Source of the DNA: Olsenella sp. kh2p3
GTDB taxonomy: Bacteria > Actinomycetota > Coriobacteriia > Coriobacteriales > Atopobiaceae
Direction: 5' to 3'
Assembly (NCBI GenBank): GCA_900119625.1
Contig: FPKD01000001.1
Location: 248,001-312,000, forward strand
DNA: 64,000 nucleotides
Positions 41,961 through 49,734 of the stretch are shown piece by piece. A model generated the notes under the pieces. That model made no database searches. It saw only the letters and a program-made list of their open reading frames with translations, and was not told the origin of the DNA. Both the position numbers and the translations under genes were made by a program. Positions within the stretch are counted from its first letter, which is position 1. The number at the start of each line of letters is the position of its first letter.

Positions 41961-41970
41961 GGTACCGCCC

Positions 41971-42747
41971 CTACTCACCCGCAAGGATCAGTCTTGTTGG
42001 AAGATCCCCGAGGCAGCCGGCAACAGCCCCCTCGGGGTCTTTTTCCATCACTATGACGTCGGCATCGCCCACGTCGCCAAAGAAAAAGAGCCCGCGTGCG
42101 CCCACCTTGCTTGCGTCCATGAGCACGCAGGTTGTGCCCGCGCAGGCGAGAAACGCGCGCTTGAGTTCCGCCATGCCCTCGTAGCCAGTCATGAAGCCGC
42201 GGCCAGGGGCAAAGGCAGTTGGGCACACGAAGGCCACGTCGGGCCGCAGCATAGAGAGCGCCGAGACGGCCACGGCACCGGAGGTGTAGCGGTGGCCCTT
42301 GCGCAGCGCTCCGCCCAGGAGAACCACCTCGGCGGAGGGCATGGAGCGGTCAACATAGTCGGCAATGGTGAGGTCTGCCGTCACGATGGTCACTTCACCG
42401 CGATCGCCCAGCGCGCGCACGAGCTCAAGGCCCGTGGTTCCCGTGTCCACGAGCACGGACTGGCCTGGCTCGACAAACTTCGCGGCTTCCCGGGCGATGG
42501 CGCGCTTTGCCTCGACGTTCACGTTGACGCGCAGGTCCTGGATCGACACCGTGAGCGTTCGAGAGAGCGAGACCGCCCCACCGTGGGTGCGGCGCAGCTT
42601 GCCGTCGCGTGCGAGGGCATCAAGATCTGCTCGCGCGGTGACGCGAGACACGCCAAGGGCATCTGCCACCTCGGCAACCTGCACGGATGAGTTTCTCTCA
42701 AGCATCGAGAGAATTGCCGCGCGCCTCTCCTCTGCAAACTCGGTCAT
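41971..42747 (-). CDS. DeoR-family regulator beside kinase and aldolase genes
   Basis: 258 residues. The helix-turn-helix is FAEERRAAILSMLERNSSV...VSRVTARADLDALARDGKLRR, then THGGAV and a sensor domain (GQSVLVDTGTTGLELVRALG). It is convergent with the pfkB-type gene (10 bp) and divergent from the aldolase. Directly upstream, 42766-42848, lie five copies of a 14-bp motif GGGATTGATTTRCC, very probably its operator cluster, which could control both its own gene and the aldolase. Confidence 0.9.
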   Translation of the reverse strand: MTEFAEERRAAILSMLERNSSVQVAEVADALGVSRVTARADLDALARDGKLRRTHGGAVSLSRTLTVSIQDLRVNVNVEAKRAIAREAAKFVEPGQSVLVDTGTTGLELVRALGDRGEVTIVTADLTIADYVDRSMPSAEVVLLGGALRKGHRYTSGAVAVSALSMLRPDVAFVCPTAFAPGRGFMTGYEGMAELKRAFLACAGTTCVLMDASKVGARGLFFFGDVGDADVIVMEKDPEGAVAGCLGDLPTRLILAGE

Positions 42748-42765
42748 GTGCTCCTCCTCGCCCGC

Positions 42766-42848
42766 GGGATTAAGTTGCCCGGCATTTCGATTCCACGCGG
42801 GATTGATTTACCAGGTAAATCAATCCCACTGCCCGGCAAATCAATCCC
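42766..42848. promoter_or_regulatory. Five-copy operator cluster GGGATTGATTTRCC
   Basis: Copies at 42766-42779 (GGGATTAAGTTGCC), 42781-42794 (complement, degenerate), 42799-42812 (exact), 42814-42827 (complement, exact) and 42835-42848 (complement, GGCAAATCAATCCC). Orientation alternates to form inverted pairs. The remainder of the gap to 43111 shows only a -10-like TACAAT near 43028. Confidence 0.75.
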
Positions 42849-43111
42849 GCTACGCATGTGTGCAAACTGTGTTTCCTTCTCTTTGTCTAAAAGAAAGATA
42901 TCACAAGCAGAATTCTTTCTTTTCTGCGTTTTGGAAAGCCCTGGGGAGCCCTTCCGAACGTCTGCGGCCACCGGCGCCTTGCGGTCGCTTTTCGTTGCTG
43001 ACCAGCACCGCCATTTGCCCAAGACCACGTCTGCAAGCAGGCACGATACAATCGCGTTGCGGATAAGGAAGCCCCACGGCACAGCCCGTGGGAACGTGAA
43101 GGGAGAGCGCG

Positions 43112-43963
43112 ATGCTCGTCACAACCAAGGGAATGCTGCTCGACGCCCAGGCCGGCCACTATGCCGTGGGTGCGTTCAACGTGGAGAACCTCGAGTTCGT
43201 GATGGCCGTCATCAAGGCCGCCGAGGACAAGCACTCCCCCGTCATCATGCAGACCACCCCGGGCACCATCAAGTACGCCAGCCTCGACTACTTCGCCGCC
43301 ATGGTGCGCGTCGCAGCCGAGAACGCCAGCGTCCCCGTGGCACTCCACCTCGACCACGGTGACGGCTTCGACCGCTGCATGCAGGCCCTGCGCGCCGGCT
43401 ACACCTCCGTCATGATCGACGGCTCCCACGTGCCCTTCGAGGACAACATGGCCCTCACCGAGAGCGTGACCAAGGTCGCCATTGCCATGGGCGTGCCCGT
43501 CGAGGCCGAGCTTGGCAAGGTCGGCGGCAAGGAGGACGATGGCCCGGCGGTCAAGGGCGAGAACCCCTACACCGATCCCGATGAGGCCGAGGAGTTCGTA
43601 AACCGCACCAAGTGCAGCTCGCTTGCCGTTGGCGTTGGCACCGCACACGGCGTCTACAAGGGCACCCCGCACATCGAGCAGGGCGTCCTCAAGGAGATCC
43701 GCAACCGCGTCGACGTGCCGCTGGTCCTTCACGGCACCTCCGGCGTGCCCGACGACCAGGTCGCCGAGGCCATCAAGAACGGCATCTGCAAGGTGAACTA
43801 TGCCACCGAGCTGCGCCAGGCGTTCACCCGTGGCTTCATGGGGTACATGGCCGAGAATCCCAACAACTTCGACCCCAAGAAGCCCTCGAAGCCCGGCATG
43901 GAGGAGATCTACAAGGTCGTCGCCTCCCACATGGACAACCTGGGCTCCACAAACAAGGCGTAG
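43112..43963 (+). CDS. Class II ketose-bisphosphate aldolase (tagatose/fructose-bisphosphate)
   Basis: 283 residues, zinc-dependent. ALHLDHGDGFD gives the catalytic Asp and first zinc His pair, MIDGSHVPFEDN, AELGKVGGKEDD, GVGTAHGVYKG and LVLHGTSGVPDD complete the class II pattern. The length matches GatY/KbaY and Bacillus Fba alike. With the GalNAc pathway upstream it probably cleaves tagatose 1,6-bisphosphate, but it could also be the glycolytic aldolase of the organism. GGGAGAG precedes the ATG; a strong terminator follows. Confidence 0.9.
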   Translation: MLVTTKGMLLDAQAGHYAVGAFNVENLEFVMAVIKAAEDKHSPVIMQTTPGTIKYASLDYFAAMVRVAAENASVPVALHLDHGDGFDRCMQALRAGYTSVMIDGSHVPFEDNMALTESVTKVAIAMGVPVEAELGKVGGKEDDGPAVKGENPYTDPDEAEEFVNRTKCSSLAVGVGTAHGVYKGTPHIEQGVLKEIRNRVDVPLVLHGTSGVPDDQVAEAIKNGICKVNYATELRQAFTRGFMGYMAENPNNFDPKKPSKPGMEEIYKVVASHMDNLGSTNKA

Positions 43964-43984
43964 GCGCACGCACAGAGTAACGTG

Positions 43985-44021
43985 CGGCCCGGACGGCATA
44001 TGTGCCCTCCGGGCCGTTTTC
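43985..44021 (+). terminator. Terminator of the aldolase gene
   Basis: CGGCCCGGA...TCCGGGCCG stem followed by TTTTCT, 21 bp after the stop codon. Confidence 0.88.
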
Positions 44022-44048
44022 TGTACCGCAGGGCGCCCGTTCTGCTCA

Positions 44049-44126
44049 GTTATTGCACGATATTTCTAGCTAGCACTGTATTTGCCCAGTTAGAGTTCAT
44101 TCTGCCGTGAAATAACGCGCAATAAC
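44049..44126 (+). repeat. TTATTG-ended palindromic element, copy 2
   Basis: A 78-bp element: GTTATTGCACGATATTTC at the left, GAAATAACGCGCAATAAC at the right, core CTGTATTTGCCCAGTT then AGAGTTCATT. It lies between convergent genes. Confidence 0.87.
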
Positions 44127-44182
44127 CCCTTCTTGAGCCGCTCGTACTTTCTTATTGCTATTACAGGGTGCCAGTCTCTCTC

Positions 44183-44262
44183 GATTATTGAACGTTATTC
44201 CTGGAAGATTCTGTATTTGCCCAGTTGTGCTTCAGTACGCTCTGAAAAATCGCGCAATAATT
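44183..44262 (+). repeat. TTATTG-ended palindromic element, copy 3
   Basis: An 80-bp element in the same orientation 56 bp after copy 2: GATTATTGAACGTTATTCC to GAAAAATCGCGCAATAATTC, core CTGTATTTGCCCAGTT then GTGCTTCAGT. Cores are identical over 16 bp while the arms differ. Confidence 0.87.
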
Positions 44263-44374
44263 CTGCCCGATGTATAGACGCCGAGACACACTGAGCCCCT
44301 TGCAGCACACTCGCCGCTCGCTGGAGCGTTGCTTTCGCTCGGCTACCGTTCAGGAGGTCCGGCCAGCCTGCCAT

Positions 44375-47374
44375 CTAGGCCTTCTCGGCGCTCTTCTTCT
44401 TGATGCCAACCACAAGGCGCCAGGTCGCAATGCCCACAAGTACCACCGAGACCACGCGCAGCACGGCAAGCAGGGTGAGCCCGGGCGTCGTGATGGCGGA
44501 GCTTCTCGGCCGCGCTGCAGAGATGTCCCCCGTGGCATCTACGTAGCTCTCGTTTGCCACGCGCGCATCGAGATAGGCGTAGAGGAAGTCTTTTGTCGCG
44601 CGGCGAAGGTCGCTCACGTAGCTGGCAGAGCTTGGGTTAGACGCGAGAGACCCGCCGGACATCTGCATCCAGAGGTCTCCGCCATGCCGTAGCATCTGGT
44701 CGCCGTTCATGTATGCGGTGTGATCCGAGAAGTCCGTCACAACAACCCCGTTGAAGCCCCACTCGCCACGAAGCACGTCCGTGAGCAGGGCCTCGGAGCC
44801 ACCCGCCCACACCGCGCCAACGCGGTTGTAGGAGCTCATGAGCGCCGTTCCGCCGTAGTCCTCCACCACAGTTCGGAAGGGCTCGAGGTAGACCTCGCGA
44901 AGCGTCTGCTCAGAGAGCCAGGTGTAGACGCCATCGCGGTAGACGTAGGCCTCGCCGTCGTTGAGCGCCAGGTGCTTAACGTAGCAGTACACGCCCGTGT
45001 CGCGCGCGCCCGCCACTACGTTGCCGCAGGTCTGCCCCACAAGCAGGGAGTCCTCGGAGTAGTACTCGTAGTTGCGCCCGCCAAAGGGGGTGCGATGGAG
45101 GTTCGCGCACGGCGCGTACCAGCCAGAAAGCCCACGCTGCGCCGCCTGCTCCCCACAGGCAAGCCCCACCTGCCGGGCAAGGTCGCGGTTCCACGTCTGC
45201 GCGAGAACAACCGCGCTAGGAAAGCCCGTCCCGGGGTTGGTGGGCACGAAGCTCTCGATCTGCGCCGGGCCGTCAAGCTCGCGGGTCTCGGACGTTCTTC
45301 CCACCGAGGCGAGCGGCGAGGCGCCAGAGTACGCGTTGGTGACAAGCTGCTCCATCTCGGCAACCGTAAGCTGGTCGAGGAGAGAGTCCCACTGGGGGTC
45401 GCCGTAGTTGGCGCCCAGCTTGCGCCCCAGGCCCGTAATGATGCCGTTCCTCTCGATGGCCAGGCCGTTGCGTGCCCCGGTTGTAGGCATCGTCGCGCTG
45501 CGGGCGTCATCAGCAGCTCGTTCCTCGTCTGTATACAGGTTGAGCGCGGCGACGCTCGTGGGCATGACACGCGTCGAGGCAATCTCCGGATAGGTTCCCG
45601 CAAAGTCAGCGCGCGAGAGGTACGTGATGTCCTGGCCAGTGCCAAGCCCGTCCGCGCTCACGCCATCCGTGGCATCCTGGCCGGTGAAGCGATTGGTAAC
45701 CTGAGCTCCGGTCTTCTCGTCCGTGGGAAATTGCCGGCCTTGAGAGAGCCCAAGCGAAAGCGTTGCGCCCTCGGCGTCATCCACGGTATGGGCATCATGC
45801 CGCAGCGTGAGCGTGTATGTTCCGGGGTCAAGCTCCCACCCGGCAAAGCCGTTGCCGTTTGCGTCGTAGCAGTCGTAGCTCGCCATGGCGCGAGCGCTCA
45901 CGGTAAGCGTGACGTCCTCGGACTCGCCCGGCGCAAGCTGGCTGGTCTTGGCGTAGTCCCCCAGCACCACAGCGCTCTTCTCGATGCCGCCTGCAGTGTA
46001 GGGGGCACTGTAGTAGAGTTCGACCACGTCGCGCCCGGCAACGCTGCCCGTATTGGTAACGCGAACGGTGACCGAAGCGCTGTCTCCCAGCTCGGAGCCC
46101 TGCGGCGGCGCATCGACAACCTGCCAGTCAAACGTGGTGTACGAGAGTCCAAAGCCAAACGGGTACTGAACAACGCCCCGGTAGCCCGTGCCGTGATCGT
46201 TGGATACATTGCTCCAGAAGCCCTCGGCGTCCGCCGTCTCGTACCACTTGTAGCCCACGTAGATGCCCTCGGAGTAATCCACGTACGAGACCTGGTCATA
46301 GGCCTCGGGCAGGGAGAAGTTGCCGTTCTGGGTGCCATCCGCGGGATAGAGACCATCGGCCGAGATATACGCACCAACATGCTCGCTCGCGCTGGCATAG
46401 GCCGGCGCAGTCGAGAAATCATACGCGTAGGTGTCTGCCGTGCGCCCGGAGGGGTTCACCTCGCCCCGCAGAATCTGCGGCAACACCTCGGCACCGTACT
46501 GGCCCGTGTAGCCCGCAAGCAACACAGCATCAATGCCAGGCGTTGAGTCAAGGGCGCCCAGCGCCATGGCGTTTGCCGAGTTCACCACCACAATGACGTT
46601 CTTGTACGTGGCGCCCACATAGGCGAGAAGAGCCTCCTCCTCGGTCGAGAGGTCAAGCGAGGTCCTGCTGGCATCCGTTACCACCGAGCCGTTCTTCTCG
46701 GATACCTTGTACTGCACAAGCGGCATGTCGTTGCTCTCGCCCGCGTAGCGCTGCAGCACAACGATGGCGGTATCCGAGAAGTCCCTGGCGTTTTCCAGCA
46801 GCTCGTCGGTGTAGCACGTTCGGTCCGCAATCGAGGGCTCGTAGAGCACACTCGACTCCTCCGGTTTGCTCGAGAGAGTCTTGGGGCGCTTCCCAGTGCC
46901 ATGGAAGTCTTTGTACATGGTCGTAAGCTCGGTGTTTGTCTCGATGCCGGCATCGTTCAGCGCCGAGATGAGGTCCGTCTCCACCGAGGTCACGCAGCCG
47001 GAACCCGAGCCGCCGCCAAGCCAGTCGACGGACGCCCACCCAAAGATGTTCACCTTGGTGACGTCGCTCGAGAGGGGCAGCGTTCCATCGTTTGCGAGAA
47101 GGACGGCCCCCTGGGCCTCAACCTCGCTTGCCAGTTGGCGCGCGGAGTCATTGGTCGCGGCAATGGTTTCCTCGGAAGGCTTGTCCACAAGCGTGCCGAA
47201 GAGCCTCGTGACTACGGGGCTCACGCTGTTCTCGAGAATAAATCCCACGACCATCACGGCGACCATGAAAGCCACGGCAAGCGCAAAAAAGACCTTCTTG
47301 CGCGTCACGTGCACCCCTGGCGTCGCCGACCTCCTCCCGGCACCTCGCTGAATGTCTCTCCTCGAATGGGCCAT
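44375..47374 (-). CDS. GH3 glycosidase with reversed domain order and membrane anchors at both ends
   Basis: 999 residues. An N-terminal membrane helix (FFALAVAFMVAVMVVGFIL) comes first, then the GH3 (alpha/beta)6 domain (EAQGAVLLANDGTLPLSSD), a fibronectin-III-like domain (PFGFGLSYTTFDWQVVD ... RVTNTGSVAGRDVVELY), and only then the TIM barrel with nucleophile Asp881 in GVVVTDFSDH and GGRNYEYYSED. A second membrane helix (LRVVSVVLVGIATWRLVVGI) ends the protein. In standard GH3 enzymes the barrel comes first; the reversed order is known for Ruminococcus albus and Butyrivibrio beta-glucosidases. It is likely held on the outer face of the membrane, probably a beta-glucosidase. Confidence 0.9.
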   Translation of the reverse strand: MAHSRRDIQRGAGRRSATPGVHVTRKKVFFALAVAFMVAVMVVGFILENSVSPVVTRLFGTLVDKPSEETIAATNDSARQLASEVEAQGAVLLANDGTLPLSSDVTKVNIFGWASVDWLGGGSGSGCVTSVETDLISALNDAGIETNTELTTMYKDFHGTGKRPKTLSSKPEESSVLYEPSIADRTCYTDELLENARDFSDTAIVVLQRYAGESNDMPLVQYKVSEKNGSVVTDASRTSLDLSTEEEALLAYVGATYKNVIVVVNSANAMALGALDSTPGIDAVLLAGYTGQYGAEVLPQILRGEVNPSGRTADTYAYDFSTAPAYASASEHVGAYISADGLYPADGTQNGNFSLPEAYDQVSYVDYSEGIYVGYKWYETADAEGFWSNVSNDHGTGYRGVVQYPFGFGLSYTTFDWQVVDAPPQGSELGDSASVTVRVTNTGSVAGRDVVELYYSAPYTAGGIEKSAVVLGDYAKTSQLAPGESEDVTLTVSARAMASYDCYDANGNGFAGWELDPGTYTLTLRHDAHTVDDAEGATLSLGLSQGRQFPTDEKTGAQVTNRFTGQDATDGVSADGLGTGQDITYLSRADFAGTYPEIASTRVMPTSVAALNLYTDEERAADDARSATMPTTGARNGLAIERNGIITGLGRKLGANYGDPQWDSLLDQLTVAEMEQLVTNAYSGASPLASVGRTSETRELDGPAQIESFVPTNPGTGFPSAVVLAQTWNRDLARQVGLACGEQAAQRGLSGWYAPCANLHRTPFGGRNYEYYSEDSLLVGQTCGNVVAGARDTGVYCYVKHLALNDGEAYVYRDGVYTWLSEQTLREVYLEPFRTVVEDYGGTALMSSYNRVGAVWAGGSEALLTDVLRGEWGFNGVVVTDFSDHTAYMNGDQMLRHGGDLWMQMSGGSLASNPSSASYVSDLRRATKDFLYAYLDARVANESYVDATGDISAARPRSSAITTPGLTLLAVLRVVSVVLVGIATWRLVVGIKKKSAEKA

Positions 47375-47431
47375 TCCCGTACCTACCCTTTCTTGGGGAC
47401 ATCAAGCGCCCCGGGGGCCACGGCTCCTGCG

Positions 47432-48226
47432 CTACGCGAGAACCACGCGGCTCCTGCCGTCCTTGCCAGCCGTGGCACTGGCCACAATGCCACCTGGATC
47501 CCTGTCCATGATGACCACGTCAACCTCAGTGGGAGCTGCAAAGCGCACGAAGGAGCGGGAGGCGCCAACCTTGGAGGAATCCATGAGGATGATGGTCTTT
47601 CTCGCATGGCGCATGAACTCGACCTTCGTGGTGGCCGTGCGCTCGAACTCGGCAAGGAAGCCAAAATCTGGCTCGAAGGCGTCCGCGCCGAGAAAAACCT
47701 TGTCGAGGTAGATATCGGAGAGCGACGAGGCCACCATGGGGCCGGCAAAGTGTCGGTATTCGCGGCCCAGGATGCCACCCGTACACACGGGCGTGGCCTG
47801 CGGGAGAAACTGCTCGACGTAGATGAGCCCGTTGACATCGTTGGTGATGATCGTTATGCCGTGCTTCTCGCCCAGCCAGTGGAGAAAGGCCAGGGTTGTG
47901 CTGCCTGAGCCGACAAGGATTGTCTCGCCATCCTCCACAAGCTCCGCGGCACGCCTGCCAATTGCCTGCTTGGCACGGGCGTTCTTGTGCACGCGCTGCG
48001 GGACCGCAGGAATGACGAGCTGCGTCACGGGCACCGCTCCCCCATGGGTACGCTTGAGCTGCCCCTCGCGCTCCATGGTGTCAAGGTCGGTGCGGGCGGT
48101 CACGGAGGAGACCCCGCAGTGCTCGCAGATCTGGACGACGGAGACGGTTCCGCTCTCGTGGATCATGTCGAGGATGTACCTCTGCCGCTCTGCGGCGAGC
48201 ATCCGCGGGCTCTTGGTCGAATTCAT
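47432..48226 (-). CDS. fruR: DeoR-family regulator of the fructose operon
   Basis: 264 residues. The helix-turn-helix is AAERQRYILDMIHESGTV...VSSVTARTDLDTMEREGQLKR, then THGGAVPV and a sugar-phosphate sensor (GETILVGSGSTTLAFLHWLG). It follows fruK by 5 bp, so it is the fourth gene of the fru operon and probably autoregulated by fructose 1-phosphate. It is closely similar to the DeoR at 26998. The GH3 gene begins 57 bp downstream and might be read through. Confidence 0.88.
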   Translation of the reverse strand: MNSTKSPRMLAAERQRYILDMIHESGTVSVVQICEHCGVSSVTARTDLDTMEREGQLKRTHGGAVPVTQLVIPAVPQRVHKNARAKQAIGRRAAELVEDGETILVGSGSTTLAFLHWLGEKHGITIITNDVNGLIYVEQFLPQATPVCTGGILGREYRHFAGPMVASSLSDIYLDKVFLGADAFEPDFGFLAEFERTATTKVEFMRHARKTIILMDSSKVGASRSFVRFAAPTEVDVVIMDRDPGGIVASATAGKDGRSRVVLA

Positions 48227-48231
48227 GGACT

Positions 48232-49149
48232 CTACTCCACCAGGTCAACGCTGATAGATTGTGCAAAGCTGTCGACAAGGGCAAAGTCGCCGAGACCCGC
48301 GCTCATGGCGACGTTGGCGCCCGTTGCCATGGCTCGTGTGAGCGCCGGCTCTACCTGGTCGCGGTTGGGCAGCCACACCGAGAGGAAGCTCGCGAGCGTG
48401 GCGTCCCCGGCGCATGCCGTCGAGAGGACGTCGACCTTGGCGGCGTTCGCATGCCAGACGTGCTCGCCGTTGAAGAAGTACGCGCCCTCGCCGCCCAGCG
48501 TGAGGAGGATGTTCTTGGCACCGGCGTCGTGGATGGTATGGAGCGCGGAGACGATGTCCTCCTCGCTCTTCACGTCCACGCCAAAGATGGCGGCAACCTC
48601 CTCGTCGTTGGGCTTGATGAGCAGGGGCCCCTTCTCGACAAGCTCGCGCAGGTGTGGGTGGGAGATGTCCAGCACGAACTCCGCGCCCTTCTCACGCACC
48701 ACGCCGATGAGCTCGTCGTAGTACGAAGGGTCGATGCCCGTGGGCAGGCTCCCGGAGACCACGAGGCACTCAAGGTCATCCAGCCCGCGGATCAGCTTGA
48801 GCATCTCCTCCTGCTTGGCACGGTTGACCTCGGCGCCGGCATTGGGGAACTTGTACTCCCCCTCCGGCGTGGTGAGAAACACGTTCACGCGCGTGATGCC
48901 ATCAATCTGGACCGGCATCACCGGGCAGATCTTGTCTGCCTCGCGAACGATGTAGTCGCCCGAGAAGCCACCGAAGAAGCCCAGTATCTTGGAGTCGATG
49001 CCGTAGTGATTGAGCGTAAACGAGACGTTCAGGCCCTTGCCGTTCGGCGTGTACACCGCGTCGCGCGTCCTGTTGACATGCTCGGTCGATATGGTGTCCG
49101 AGGTGATGTTCATGTCGATGGCGGGGTTGGTGGTAAGTGTGTAAATCAT
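48232..49149 (-). CDS. fruK: 1-phosphofructokinase
   Basis: 305 residues, PfkB family. MIYTLTTNPAIDMNI and YTPNGKGLNVSFTLNHYG are the substrate-side motifs. The C-terminal signature reads STACAGDATLASFLSVWL: the usual G-A-G-D anion hole has Cys in place of the first Gly, while the catalytic Asp is kept. It phosphorylates fructose 1-phosphate to fructose 1,6-bisphosphate. Gene order IIBC-IIA-fruK-deoR on one strand supports the assignment. Confidence 0.9.
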   Translation of the reverse strand: MIYTLTTNPAIDMNITSDTISTEHVNRTRDAVYTPNGKGLNVSFTLNHYGIDSKILGFFGGFSGDYIVREADKICPVMPVQIDGITRVNVFLTTPEGEYKFPNAGAEVNRAKQEEMLKLIRGLDDLECLVVSGSLPTGIDPSYYDELIGVVREKGAEFVLDISHPHLRELVEKGPLLIKPNDEEVAAIFGVDVKSEEDIVSALHTIHDAGAKNILLTLGGEGAYFFNGEHVWHANAAKVDVLSTACAGDATLASFLSVWLPNRDQVEPALTRAMATGANVAMSAGLGDFALVDSFAQSISVDLVE

Positions 49150-49207
49150 TGAGCTTCCCTTGATCGTTCTCGACGCATGTCACGCGATTGATAACGCCGT
49201 ACTAGAA

Positions 49208-49238
49208 AGGGGACCCGACGCGCAGGCGACGGGTCCCC
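49208..49238 (-). promoter_or_regulatory. Intercistronic hairpin between fructose IIA and fruK
   Basis: GGGGACCCG and CGGGTCCCC around a 12-13 base loop; no T-run on the minus strand. Possible processing site. Confidence 0.5.
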
Positions 49239-49269
49239 AGCACGAACCTCAGACCGGATGCCCGGTCAT

Positions 49270-49725
49270 CTAGCTCTCGAGACCGCTGTTGATGAGACCC
49301 GCGATCTCCTGCGGATCTGCGGAGGCAAGCACCTTCTCGCGGAAGTCTGCGTCCATGAGAAGCACCGCAACCTTGGAGAGCAGGCGAAGCTGCTCGGTCT
49401 GGGTGCCGTCATCGGGGATGAGCAGGGCGATGGCGCAACGGACGGGCTTGGAGTCCATGGTTGCCCACTCGACCTCGCCGGAGAGCTTCACCACGATGAC
49501 GGTTGGCGTGCTTACCTCTGCGGTCTTGGCGTGCGGGATGGCGAATCCGCCCATCATCCCCGTAGTTCCCTCTGCCTCGCGCGCCTTGAAGGCCTCGAAG
49601 ACCTTGTCGGCGTCGTGCGCCACGCCATAGGATACGGCTGTCTCGGAGAGGAACCTCAGCACCTCGTCCACCGTGGTTGCGGGATTGTCTACGTAGACAT
49701 GGGATGACGGAACGAACTCGCTCAT
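49270..49725 (-). CDS. PTS fructose-family EIIA component
   Basis: 151 residues. The phospho-accepting histidine lies in MMGGFAIPHAKTAEV; TVIVVKLSGEVEWATMD and ALLIPDDGTQTEQLRLLS are typical IIA-Fru segments. It is encoded separately from IIBC, 9 bp downstream of it, instead of fused as in many Firmicutes. Confidence 0.93.
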   Translation of the reverse strand: MSEFVPSSHVYVDNPATTVDEVLRFLSETAVSYGVAHDADKVFEAFKAREAEGTTGMMGGFAIPHAKTAEVSTPTVIVVKLSGEVEWATMDSKPVRCAIALLIPDDGTQTEQLRLLSKVAVLLMDADFREKVLASADPQEIAGLINSGLES

Positions 49726-49734
49726 GCGCTCTCC

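Noticed and set aside
42748..43362. Open frame upstream of and overlapping the aldolase start
   Set aside because: It translates the operator repeats and then the aldolase gene in the wrong frame.
44720..46546. 608-codon plus-strand open frame over the GH3 gene
   Set aside because: Mirror of a well-supported GH3 coding frame; no recognisable motif.
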